Assembly (NCBI GenBank): GCA_023254735.1
Contig: JALRKV010000083.1
Location: 1-64,000 of the forward strand
Reading direction: 5' to 3'
Source of the DNA: Pseudomonadales bacterium
Lineage (GTDB): Bacteria > Pseudomonadota > Gammaproteobacteria > Pseudomonadales > Pseudohongiellaceae
DNA: 64,000 nt
Part shown: one piece after another, positions 18,479-26,586 of the stretch
How positions within the stretch are numbered: position 1 is the first letter of the stretch
How the letters are laid out: each line of letters starts with the position of its first letter
Position numbers and translations under genes: made by a program
The notes under the pieces: model-generated
Seen by the model: only the letters and a program-made list of their open reading frames with translations
The model's database searches: none
Told to the model about the DNA's origin: nothing

Positions 18479-21400
18479 CTAATTCTCGACTAAAGCCTTT
18501 GGCGTGTGTTCGTAGGCTTTCGCGCGCTCCTCATCAGAATCCGTATGTCCGGCAAAATCATGCAGAATCAGATAGAGACATGGCACAAGGAATAGCGTGA
18601 TCACGGTTGCAAATAACACGCCCCACGCGAGAGAGATGGCCATCGGTACGACGAAGAAAGTCGCAGGGTTTGCCGTAATCATCAGCGGAACCAGACCAAT
18701 AAACGTCGTCAGCGAGGTAAGAAATATTGGCCGGAATCGCAGCGCGCCCGCGGTAGAGACCGCATCGACCATTCCCATGCCCTCTTCTCGCAGGCGATTG
18801 ACCGAAACCACAAGCACCAAGCTTGCATTCACCACAACGCCACTCAGCGCAATGATTCCAAGCACGGAGAAAAACACGAGATCGGCGCCCATGATGAAGT
18901 GACCGAAGATTGCACCGATGGCACCGAACGGAATCACGCTCATAATGATCAGAGGCTGGAAATAGGATTTCAGCGGAATCGCGAGCAGCGCGAAAATCAC
19001 CATCATCGCGATAGGGAATGTCGACAGAAGATCGCCGAATGACTCGGCCTGACGTTCACTCTCGCCGCCTACTACCAACTCGACATCGAGATCGCGCTGC
19101 CATTGAGCTTGGAATTTACGGATCACATCGCGGCGAATTTCGTCGGGCGCAACGACCGTTCTGTCGACATCACCACGAACCGTGATTATTCGACGTCCGT
19201 CTTGGCGATTAATACTCGAGTAGCTATTACCCAGTGTGAAGTCAGCAATGCTCAGAAACGGCACCTCTGCGCCTGAGGGCGTCCTAATGAGTAAATTTTC
19301 GAGATTAGCGAGCGACTGCCGCTCTTCCTCTGGGTATCGAACCATTACTCTGATGTCATCGGAGCCGCGTTGAATCCGCTGTGATTCTGCACCAAAGAAT
19401 GCCTGCCGAACCTGATTTGCAATATCATTCAGGGTCAAGCCGAGGGTTTTTCCTCGCTCAAGAATTTGTATCTGAACTTCTTGTTTTCCCGCTCGAAACG
19501 AGTCAGAGACGTCGAAAACACCGGGATAGCGATTGAGCTCAGCGCGTAGTTCGGCTGCCGCCATTTTTAAATTGTCTTCGTTGCGACCGGCCAAACGGTA
19601 GTTAATCGCATCCCCAGCAGAGAACGCATCTGAGACAAAGGTCAGCTCAAGCGCATCGGGAATACTGCCTACTTTCTCGCGCCAGCGATCGCGCACCTCT
19701 GCCGAACTTATTTCACCGCGATCGAAGAAGGGCGAAAGATACATGACTACTTCTGCGACTTCGCTGCTGCCTGAGCCGCCGCGACCAGGGGAAGAAGGCC
19801 CGCCACGGGGCGCGCGACCACCGATGATTGTCAGAACACTGTCGACCACGCGCTCGGTTGCCTCAGGTGCTCGACCACTTGCTTTTAGGTCGATCAATTC
19901 GGCTTCGAGTTCGGCCGCCAATTCTATGGCTTTCTCTTCGATCACATCGATAGCATTCTCTGTAATGTAGCCCGGCACTCCGACAGGCATGACGACCGTG
20001 CCCCAGACGGTATCTCCCTCGATAGAAGGAAAAAACTGGAGACCAACGCGGCCACTGAGCATAAGCGCGAAAGTCACCATGATAACGCCTGTCGCGGTCG
20101 CCCATGCTGCATAGCGATGTTTAAGCACTTTCTTGAGTCCGCGTTTGTATCGGTACTCCGCGAAGTCTTCCATGCCCTGCGCGATCCTTCCCTGAAACGC
20201 CTGCCATGCGAGGACGAAACGCGAACCGTCGCCTAGATAGCCGACGGTTTTTCGATGCGCGATGTGGCCGGGGAGTATGAGTTGTGACTCGATGAGACTC
20301 GCGATAAGGCAGAAAACTACCACACCTCCGATCGTGTTGAAGAACGCGCCTAACTGCCCGCCTAATAGAAGAATAGGTAAAAAGGCGGCGATAGTCGTCA
20401 AGACACCGAAAATGACCGGCACCGACACCTCGATAGTGCCCTCGATTGCCGCATCTTCCTTGGAGAAACCATTCACCTCAAAGGCGTGGATACGTTCACC
20501 GACGACGATTGCATCGTCAACGATGATACCCAGCACCAAAATAAAGCCCATCACAGTAAGCGAGCTTATGGTCAGTCCGACCGAGGGGAAGAGAGACAGC
20601 GCGCCCGCGATCGCAATGGGAATACCTGCGGCGACCCAGATGGCAAGTTTAAATCGTAAAAACAAAGCGAGAATTACGAGCACGAGCATCAACCCCGTAT
20701 AAGCGTTTCCCGCAACCGTCTCGATTCTATCCTGCGTGGATATTGCCGAGTCGGATATGATTTTTAACGCCATCCCTTCTGGAAGATCAAATTCGCTCGA
20801 CGCCATCCAGCGCTTCACCTGCTGCGAAGATTTCACGATATCTTCATTGCCGACTCTGAGAACGTCGATAATTGCCGCGTTCACGCCATTGAGCCGCGCG
20901 TCAAGATAGCCTTCTTCAAACCCATCTTTGACCGTCGCGATCTGTCCTAGACGTAGCTGCGTGCCGTCGGGATATGACTGCACGACTATATTTTCGTATT
21001 CATCTCCGTTGTAAACCTGCCCTTTCGTTCTAAGCAGAATCTCACCCGAGGCGGTTTTGATCGTGCCGCCAGGCAGGTCTAGCGAGGCACGGTCAATGGC
21101 ATTGGAAATTTGACCAAGCGTCAATCCGTATTGGCGCAGCGTGGTCTCAGAAACCTCAACGGAAATCTCGAAAGGTCGAAGGTAAGCGATATTGACGGTA
21201 GATATTCCGTCCAGATCGAGGATGTCATTGCGAATCTCCTCGGCAATAAGTTTAAGACCCGCATCATCGGTATTAGAGGAAAGCGCGAGCGTCATGACAT
21301 TGCCGCTCGCGCTGAACGCCCTGATAATCGGCTGTTCTGCTTCGACGGGGAAGGTGCTCACCGCATCGATTTTCCCCTTCACATCATTCAGAACTCTATT

Positions 21401-21712
21401 CAGGTCCGCACCGCTGGTTAATTCGATTGTAGCGTCACAGCCGCCTTCTCGCGCAGTGCTGGTAAGGCGATCTATATCTTCTGCGCCCTCAAGAGCCTCT
21501 TCTATCCTAAGGCAGATCGCGGACTCTGCCTCGTCTGGTGTCGCGCCTAAGTAGGCGACGCTCACCTGAACGACACCGAAATCAATATCGGGAAATTCTT
21601 CTTGATTGAGATTGAGATAGGAAACAAATCCTCCGGCAAGAAAAATCATCATCAACAGATTCGTTGCTACAGGGTTTTTTACAAACCAAGTTATGGGAGT
21701 TCGCACTGACAT
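18479..21712 (-). CDS. RND efflux permease (HAE-1/AcrB-like), second system
   Basis: A 1077-residue inner-membrane pump. The N-terminus (SVRTPITWFVKNPVATNLLMM) is the usual first RND helix. The TM4 proton-relay motif FILVLGIIVDDAIVVGE has both aspartates. The periplasmic part contains a Gly/Arg/Ser-rich insertion near the middle (GGRAPRGGPSSPGRGGSGSS), and the second helix bundle carries ALSGVVVNASLVLVV and LTSLTTFIGLVPLM. It is the last gene of a regulator-adaptor-permease operon and starts 56 bp after the adaptor stop. It differs clearly from the permease at 6953-10114, so this is an independent system. Substrate unknown; no outer-membrane factor gene is in the window. Confidence 0.92.
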   Translation of the reverse strand: MSVRTPITWFVKNPVATNLLMMIFLAGGFVSYLNLNQEEFPDIDFGVVQVSVAYLGATPDEAESAICLRIEEALEGAEDIDRLTSTAREGGCDATIELTSGADLNRVLNDVKGKIDAVSTFPVEAEQPIIRAFSASGNVMTLALSSNTDDAGLKLIAEEIRNDILDLDGISTVNIAYLRPFEISVEVSETTLRQYGLTLGQISNAIDRASLDLPGGTIKTASGEILLRTKGQVYNGDEYENIVVQSYPDGTQLRLGQIATVKDGFEEGYLDARLNGVNAAIIDVLRVGNEDIVKSSQQVKRWMASSEFDLPEGMALKIISDSAISTQDRIETVAGNAYTGLMLVLVILALFLRFKLAIWVAAGIPIAIAGALSLFPSVGLTISSLTVMGFILVLGIIVDDAIVVGERIHAFEVNGFSKEDAAIEGTIEVSVPVIFGVLTTIAAFLPILLLGGQLGAFFNTIGGVVVFCLIASLIESQLILPGHIAHRKTVGYLGDGSRFVLAWQAFQGRIAQGMEDFAEYRYKRGLKKVLKHRYAAWATATGVIMVTFALMLSGRVGLQFFPSIEGDTVWGTVVMPVGVPGYITENAIDVIEEKAIELAAELEAELIDLKASGRAPEATERVVDSVLTIIGGRAPRGGPSSPGRGGSGSSEVAEVVMYLSPFFDRGEISSAEVRDRWREKVGSIPDALELTFVSDAFSAGDAINYRLAGRNEDNLKMAAAELRAELNRYPGVFDVSDSFRAGKQEVQIQILERGKTLGLTLNDIANQVRQAFFGAESQRIQRGSDDIRVMVRYPEEERQSLANLENLLIRTPSGAEVPFLSIADFTLGNSYSSINRQDGRRIITVRGDVDRTVVAPDEIRRDVIRKFQAQWQRDLDVELVVGGESERQAESFGDLLSTFPIAMMVIFALLAIPLKSYFQPLIIMSVIPFGAIGAIFGHFIMGADLVFFSVLGIIALSGVVVNASLVLVVSVNRLREEGMGMVDAVSTAGALRFRPIFLTSLTTFIGLVPLMITANPATFFVVPMAISLAWGVLFATVITLFLVPCLYLILHDFAGHTDSDEERAKAYEHTPKALVEN

Positions 21713-21768
21713 TCTCCACGCGCCCTCGGGCGCTCATGCTGCTAGCGTGTTAAAAGTTTGCCTGAAGC

Positions 21769-22923
21769 TTAGATCATTTCTAAAACAGGTCGCACTGACA
21801 TGCCGTCGACCACAGCTTGAATGGGCGAGGTACAGATTTTTTCGCCGGGTAAAAGGCCGCCGCTAATCAAAACGCGATCCTGCTCTAGCCGATATATGTC
21901 TACATCGCGGTAGTACATTTTGTTTTCAGCATCCACTACAAGCACCTGCGAATTGTTGCGAATGACGGAACGTGGAAGCGAGATAATATCTTCGACGAGC
22001 TTGCCTGCAATTCGCGCCTCAACAAACAGCCCAATGGGCAGAGGTATGGATTCTCCGCCGCGATCAGCAGATGGCTGCTCGATGCGTATTATCGATTGCA
22101 CTGTGTTGCTATTCGGATCGATCGTAGCCTCCGTTCTCAGGAGCTTACCTTCCCACGTATACTGCTTACCGCCGTAGCTGCCTGTGAGCTCTACCTGCGG
22201 TGCCTGAGCCGAATCGAACTCGCCGCGGAAGCCCATTGGGACGTCGAGATAGCCTAATTGCCGAATTGCTAAGGGCACGCGCACATCCACACTGTCGGCG
22301 TCGAATAGCACTGCGACGCTCTGTGCTCGGTTAACAAATTGCCCCAACTCAACATCGCGCGAAGCGACAACGGCGTTAAAAGGCGCGCGGAGTATCGAGC
22401 GCTCGGCATCGAGCTCAGACTGTTTAAGCGTGGCTTCGGCGTCGGCTAGTCGTGCCGTTGCAACGGTCGCAGCGCGCTCAGCATTCTGAAGCTCCGACTC
22501 ACTGGCGAGCCTCTTTGCGGCGAGTTCGGTGATGCGTGCGAGGTCAGCAGTTGCGAACGCCGCTTCGGCCGACGCCTGCTCATAGCTCGCACGGCTTCGT
22601 GTCACTGCCGTTTCAAAATCAGCCAGTTCGAGTCTCAGCAGCGGCTCCCCCGCCTTCACGTAGGCACCAGCCTCCAGCGAGGGTGACACCCATGCGACGG
22701 GGCCTTGCACATTCGAGGAGAGACTCGCTTGCCGAGCAGCCTGCGCCTTGCCCTGCGACTCGATGAACAATTGCACGGACTCAGATTGCACCTCTGCAAC
22801 GCGCACGCTTATCGGAATAATCTCTGGCGCCGATTCGGACACTCGCGTTGGGTTGCGAATCAAGACAACCGAAATGACAATGCTTCCCAACAGAATGCCG
22901 ATTGGCATCAATACTCGCTTCAT
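21769..22923 (-). CDS. RND efflux periplasmic adaptor, second system
   Basis: A 384-residue AcrA/HlyD-type membrane fusion protein. One N-terminal helix (about residues 6-24, MPIGILLGSIVISVVLI) anchors it. The lipoyl halves are VAWVSPSLEAGAYVKAGEPL and LRAPFNAVVASRDVELGQFV, flanking an alpha-hairpin (about 95-155) rich in Ala, Glu and Arg. The C-terminal beta-barrel ends with EKICTSPIQAVVDGMSVRPV, a usual adaptor ending. The start codon is preceded by AGGAGTTAGAC, a strong ribosome site. It lies between the GntR/FCD regulator (77 bp upstream) and the permease (56 bp downstream), so all three probably form one transcript controlled by the operator array at 23763-23883. Confidence 0.9.
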   Translation of the reverse strand: MKRVLMPIGILLGSIVISVVLIRNPTRVSESAPEIIPISVRVAEVQSESVQLFIESQGKAQAARQASLSSNVQGPVAWVSPSLEAGAYVKAGEPLLRLELADFETAVTRSRASYEQASAEAAFATADLARITELAAKRLASESELQNAERAATVATARLADAEATLKQSELDAERSILRAPFNAVVASRDVELGQFVNRAQSVAVLFDADSVDVRVPLAIRQLGYLDVPMGFRGEFDSAQAPQVELTGSYGGKQYTWEGKLLRTEATIDPNSNTVQSIIRIEQPSADRGGESIPLPIGLFVEARIAGKLVEDIISLPRSVIRNNSQVLVVDAENKMYYRDVDIYRLEQDRVLISGGLLPGEKICTSPIQAVVDGMSVRPVLEMI

Positions 22924-23000
22924 GTCTAACTCCTAGACTTAAAAACTCACTGCCAAACGCAGAGACAGGCTCCACGCCGGCGTAGTTAGGTAAACGCGTT

Positions 23001-23732
23001 TCAAGCGCTCGCGAGAGCCTGGGCTACCAACGCGCGCATACTTAAAAAATGAACGTCCAGCGCCGAAGCAACCGCTTCTCCATCGCCGTTTTGGACACCC
23101 AGCCGCATGCCGGCGACTAATTCTCTGAGTGACTCCGGCTTAAGGCTGGGACGCGGATGCAGCTGAAGCATCCGCTCAACAAATTGCGCCTGAAGATCGT
23201 TGCTGATTAGGCGCACGACTAAATTGTCTGCGATACCACCGAGCGTCATCAGAAAGGCGCGCATTTTGGGTTGGAGAGACTCGACGCTATCTAGGTCATC
23301 TGCCATCGAATCCAGCTGCGTAAGGAGGTCGATTCGTTGGGCATCAGAGAGTTTCGGTATCGCTCTGGTCGCCGTGAATCGCGCCAGTACTGAAAAGGTG
23401 TCGAGGAATTGATCGACTAAGTCCGCATCAGGTATTGATCCCATTCCCAGGAGTGGACCGAGAACGGCGATGCTGGCGTCATTCACCTCTTTTATCCGTG
23501 CACCGCCAGGCTGAATGTCGATAAGCCTCAGCTGTTCGATCTGCGATAGCGCTTCGCGAACCGCGCCTCGGCTCGCGCCAAAGCGCGCTGCAAGGTCTCT
23601 TTCGGAGGGTAAGCGCTCGCCCGGTCGAAACTGACCACGGAGAATTTCATCGCGCACGACGTTCGCAATTTCATGGCTGCGAGTCATCAAGGGCGGAATT
23701 TTTATCTGGCTAATCGAATTCATAGAGCTCAT
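23001..23732 (-). CDS. GntR/FadR-family (FCD) transcription regulator
   Basis: A 243-residue DNA-binding regulator. The winged-helix domain contains RPGERLPSERDLAARFGASR (residues 36-55), followed by GAVREAL, the hallmark GntR recognition helix. The C-terminal part is an all-helical FCD ligand-binding domain, although its usual metal-ligand histidines are not obvious. The ATG ending at 23732 (MSSMNS) is preferred, with another ATG three codons later. An upstream TTG at 23774 would read through the operator repeats and is rejected. The promoter and operators lie just upstream, so self-repression is likely. The gene heads an operon with an RND adaptor and permease, which is unusual for FCD regulators, since most control sugar or organic-acid catabolism. 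Confidence 0.9.
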   Translation of the reverse strand: MSSMNSISQIKIPPLMTRSHEIANVVRDEILRGQFRPGERLPSERDLAARFGASRGAVREALSQIEQLRLIDIQPGGARIKEVNDASIAVLGPLLGMGSIPDADLVDQFLDTFSVLARFTATRAIPKLSDAQRIDLLTQLDSMADDLDSVESLQPKMRAFLMTLGGIADNLVVRLISNDLQAQFVERMLQLHPRPSLKPESLRELVAGMRLGVQNGDGEAVASALDVHFLSMRALVAQALASA

Positions 23733-23762
23733 TACGCGAGTCGGTTCTGCTTCAGACCACTT

Positions 23763-23804
23763 TGGTCGTACCAATCTGGACCCGCCAATCTGGTCCCGCC
23801 AATC
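23763..23804. promoter_or_regulatory. Three tandem 14-bp GntR/FCD-type operator repeats
   Basis: The units TGGTCGTACCAATC (23763), TGGACCCGCCAATC (23777) and TGGTCCCGCCAATC (23791) follow one another exactly, with a 14-bp period. The first contains TGGT-CGT-ACCA, a perfect arm pair of the TGGTNNNACCA operator class known for FadR, PdhR and LldR-type FCD regulators. The next two keep TGG and CCA but have degenerate arms. They lie in the likely 5' leader of the regulator gene, 31-72 bp before its start codon. Confidence 0.75.
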
Positions 23805-23855
23805 TGCCCCTTCAGTCAGTTTTTGGGCGATGACAGTTAATCAGGTCGGGGAAAT

Positions 23856-23883
23856 TGGTCTAGCCGATTTGGTCCTACCAAAG
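23856..23883. promoter_or_regulatory. Two further 14-bp GntR/FCD-type operator repeats at the promoter
   Basis: The units TGGTCTAGCCGATT (23856) and TGGTCCTACCAAAG (23870) are also 14 bp apart. The second forms the perfect 15-bp palindrome TTTGGTCCTACCAAA at 23868-23882. This palindrome sits immediately downstream of the predicted -10 element of the regulator promoter, where a bound regulator would block transcription initiation. Confidence 0.75.
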
Positions 23884-23891
23884 AGGCGCGT

Positions 23892-23919
23892 ACTATAACG
23901 CAAAAGCGGGGGGACTCAA
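23892..23919 (-). promoter_or_regulatory. Predicted sigma70 promoter of the regulator-RND operon
   Basis: On the minus strand, TTGAGT (23919-23914) and TATAGT (23897-23892) are separated by 16 bp, close to the sigma70 consensus. Transcription would start near 23885, overlapping the palindromic operator at 23868-23882 and leaving a leader of about 150 nt that contains all the operator repeats. Confidence 0.55.
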
Positions 23920-24045
23920 GCCGAACTACGTGAGGAGACGAGAAAACTGCTGCAAAGTAACAATCTATAACAAATGCCTGCGTGCGGGCGGCGAATAGCT
24001 GTCGTTAAACGTCATCTAAATCAATAGACGGCTTTAGAAAATTGA

Positions 24046-24051
24046 TATAAT
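24046..24051 (+). promoter_or_regulatory. Possible -10 element for the rhodanese gene
   Basis: A perfect TATAAT at 24046-24051 lies 66 bp before the rhodanese start on the plus strand, in an AT-rich stretch. No good -35 is seen at 16-18 bp spacing. The rest of the 23933-24116 stretch holds no visible gene. Confidence 0.4.
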
Positions 24052-24116
24052 GCGGCTTCCAAAAACAACAAGATGCCCTCAGTGCCCAGCTGCTGCAGTG
24101 TCATATCGAGAAACTA

Positions 24117-24479
24117 ATGACTTCACTCAACGCTATATTCGAAAGGATTACTTTTAACCGCCGCTTTGCCACTGCGCTGCTTATTCTGAGCCTCAGCGTC
24201 TTGGCCAGCTGCGCAAGCTCACCGTCACAGGTAGTCTGGCTAGACGTCAGAACCGATGCGGAATACGCCGAAGACCATATTGCGGGCTCAGCGCATATTC
24301 CCCATGAGGAGATCGCCCAGCGCATTGCGGATCTGGGGTTGGAGAAGGATGCGGAGATAAAGGTCTATTGTAGAAGCGGCAAGCGGGCAGGTATCGCACT
24401 GGCTACCCTGCAAGAGCTCGGTTATACCAATGCGACAAACGTCGGCGGCATCAGCGATGCGCGCGGGCTAAAAGACTAG
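24117..24479 (+). CDS. Rhodanese-domain lipoprotein
   Basis: A 120-residue protein with a hydrophobic N-terminus and lipobox LASC (Cys32), so it is probably membrane-anchored and periplasmic. A single rhodanese domain follows, with DVRTDAEYAEDHIAGSAHIP as the CH2A-like region and active-site loop CRSGKR with Cys85 as the catalytic sulphur carrier. The length and export resemble PspE-like periplasmic rhodaneses. Possible roles are sulphane-sulphur transfer or thiol handling. Its last four bases overlap the end of the convergent dioxygenase gene. Confidence 0.88.
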   Translation: MTSLNAIFERITFNRRFATALLILSLSVLASCASSPSQVVWLDVRTDAEYAEDHIAGSAHIPHEEIAQRIADLGLEKDAEIKVYCRSGKRAGIALATLQELGYTNATNVGGISDARGLKD

Positions 24480-25492
24480 CCCACCAGCGACGCGAGTATT
24501 CGGCGCTCGCCCTCGAAAGGGCGACGCCCGTGCATGACTAAAAAGTTATCGACCAGCGCAACATCGCCGGCCTGCCAAGGAATGTCGAAACTTAATTCGT
24601 CGGCAAGCGCAATCGCCACGGCCATGTCAGCAGGATCAATCGCGCTCCCATCCCCAAAACAGATCGATTTCTCAGCGCTGTTACGCGCGTCCTTCCACCC
24701 CCTAAAGGCAGCGATTAGCTGGTTGAAAAACACCTTGCGGCCATCCTCCAGCGCGCGCACGGCAGGCAGGCACGGCGTGGTCACTCGCAGGCTTTGTCCA
24801 TCTTCTTGCCATTGCCAGCTATAGCCGAGCACCCTGAGTTTCTCTTCGGCCGCAGCCGCATTTGCAACCGATAGAGTGCTGCGCCAACTTCGTCCCTGCC
24901 CGGAGGCGAGATCGTCTTCATAGGGCATGGTGTTTGAATAGCGGACGCCCAACCGCTCGCAGGCGGCGACAAAGTCTGGGCGGGCCTCTGAAAGCTTCGC
25001 TAACAGAACATCGGAGCGGCAGAGTGGCGTCGCACCTCCCGTCATCTGAGCATGCTCACAGAAAAAAAAGAGCTTCGATGGATACACCGGTGTCTGCGCC
25101 ATTTCATGGTGCAAGAAAATACTGACGGACGGGGGCGCCTCATTGGCCGTGAACACGCGCTCGGTAAGGTTGCGACGAACTGCGTTAGAGAGTGATTCTT
25201 GGTAGGTAAAATTGGGCAACTCAAACGCACTGATTAAGTCATCGAACTCAAGGTCGGTTTGGATGCCGAACCCGCGAAACAGCAGCGCACCATGCTGGGC
25301 AAGCGCCTGACTGAGTGATTCACGGTTCTCAGCGATCCAGCGTTTCGCCGACGCGACCGACTCTATTGCTTGATTCGCCGAATGCGACGGGTCAGCGGTC
25401 GATGCCTCAAGCGCGCCATAGATGAGCGGGAACACACCGCCTGCGCTGTCGTAGTTCTGCTGCCCCTCGAGAGTTATCTGTCTAACCTGCAT
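24476..25492 (-). CDS. TauD/TfdA-family Fe(II)/2-oxoglutarate dioxygenase
   Basis: A 338-residue cytoplasmic oxygenase. The iron-binding facial triad is visible: His128 and Glu130 in the FLHHEMAQ motif (HxE rather than the commoner HxD), and the distal His321 in DNFLVMHGRRPFEG, followed by an RR pair that would bind the 2-oxoglutarate carboxylate. The N-terminal GALLFRGF segment is typical of TauD/TfdA relatives. The substrate is unknown; related enzymes hydroxylate sulphonates, carnitine precursors, amino acids or clavaminate-type compounds. It is the last gene of the minus-strand group with a symporter, a Gfo/Idh/MocA oxidoreductase and an aldo/keto reductase. Its end overlaps the rhodanese gene by 4 bp. 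Confidence 0.87.
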   Translation of the reverse strand: MQVRQITLEGQQNYDSAGGVFPLIYGALEASTADPSHSANQAIESVASAKRWIAENRESLSQALAQHGALLFRGFGIQTDLEFDDLISAFELPNFTYQESLSNAVRRNLTERVFTANEAPPSVSIFLHHEMAQTPVYPSKLFFFCEHAQMTGGATPLCRSDVLLAKLSEARPDFVAACERLGVRYSNTMPYEDDLASGQGRSWRSTLSVANAAAAEEKLRVLGYSWQWQEDGQSLRVTTPCLPAVRALEDGRKVFFNQLIAAFRGWKDARNSAEKSICFGDGSAIDPADMAVAIALADELSFDIPWQAGDVALVDNFLVMHGRRPFEGERRILASLVG

Positions 25493-25533
25493 CGCGCTAT
25501 TCCTGTTAGTCCGTAGCTTTTGAGTCCCATGAC

Positions 25534-26535
25534 TTAATCATAGATGGCATGAAAAGTACCGAACGCCGCTTCACAGAAAACGCCGGGGTCGTTAAAGCGG
25601 CGATTCTGATTTAGCGCGCTAATCGCAAGCATCTCCTCATCAGTGAGAGAGAAGCCCGCCAGTGCCAGATTTTCTCGCAGGCGCTCAGGCTTACTCGTCT
25701 TAGGAATTACCGCCGTGCCGCGCTGAATACCCCATCGAAGGACGACCTGTGCAGGCGTCGCGCCCGTCCGCGCGGCGGCCGCAAGCACAGCCGGCTGTGT
25801 GAGGACACTCTCCGCCGGTGTCGCCATTTCGAGTGAAACATAAGACAACGCGCCGAGAGGCGAAAACGCCGTCACGGCAATCCCGTAGTCGTTGGCCGTT
25901 CTCAGCAGCGCTTCCTGTGTCAGATAGGGGTGCGATTCGATCTGTAGCATGGCTGGCTTAATGCGCGCATAGCTCATCAGATCGTGGAGAAGTGCGGTCG
26001 AGTAGTTACAGACGCCTATTTGCCTTGCGAGGCCTCTTTCTACCAAGCCCTCCATTGCTTGCCAAGTGACGTGCAGTGGCACCGCATCGCGCTGCATTCC
26101 TGCGTCAGCCGAGCCGGCTTCGGCATGAGGATCAAAAACCCACTCAGGTGGATAGCGGTCATCAAAGTCCACATACTTTAACGCGATGGGAAAGTGAACG
26201 AGATAGAGATCGAAATAATCGATACCCAAGTCTGTCAACGATCTCTTGCACGCAGCTTCTACGTGTTCGGGGCGGTGGAATGTGTTCCAAAGCTTCGAGG
26301 TAATCCACAGATCTTCACGTGTACACAATCCCGCAGCAAGTGCTCTTGCAATTCCCTCGCCCACCTCGCGTTCGTTGCCGTAATCGGCAGCGCTGTCGAG
26401 ATGTCGATAGCCCGCTTCGATAGCTCCATATACTGCCTCGGCGGTCGCCTCGCGCTCAATCTTCCAGAGTCCAAGCCCAACTGCGGGCATAACTTTGCCA
26501 TCGACGGCGAGCGCTATAGTTTCACTTGTGCTCAT
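25534..26535 (-). CDS. Aldo/keto reductase
   Basis: A 333-residue NAD(P)H-dependent carbonyl reductase. The whole catalytic tetrad is visible: Asp47 and Tyr52 in LDSAADYGNE, Lys81 in ITSKLW, and His114 in YLVHFPI. The Y.DLYLVHFP and IPKTSKPERLREN motifs near the C-terminus (NADP phosphate binding) place it close to xylose reductase and related AKR members. The length, with an insertion after residue 120 (VDFDDRYPPEWVFDP), matches the eukaryote-like xylose/aldose reductase group. It lies 51 bp after the Gfo/Idh/MocA gene and 41 bp before the dioxygenase gene, so a shared sugar or polyol pathway is likely. Confidence 0.9.
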   Translation of the reverse strand: MSTSETIALAVDGKVMPAVGLGLWKIEREATAEAVYGAIEAGYRHLDSAADYGNEREVGEGIARALAAGLCTREDLWITSKLWNTFHRPEHVEAACKRSLTDLGIDYFDLYLVHFPIALKYVDFDDRYPPEWVFDPHAEAGSADAGMQRDAVPLHVTWQAMEGLVERGLARQIGVCNYSTALLHDLMSYARIKPAMLQIESHPYLTQEALLRTANDYGIAVTAFSPLGALSYVSLEMATPAESVLTQPAVLAAAARTGATPAQVVLRWGIQRGTAVIPKTSKPERLRENLALAGFSLTDEEMLAISALNQNRRFNDPGVFCEAAFGTFHAIYD

Positions 26536-26586
26536 TCATTCTCTCACTTGTCATCTCGCTTAATTAAATCCTTTGGCACGCGCTGG

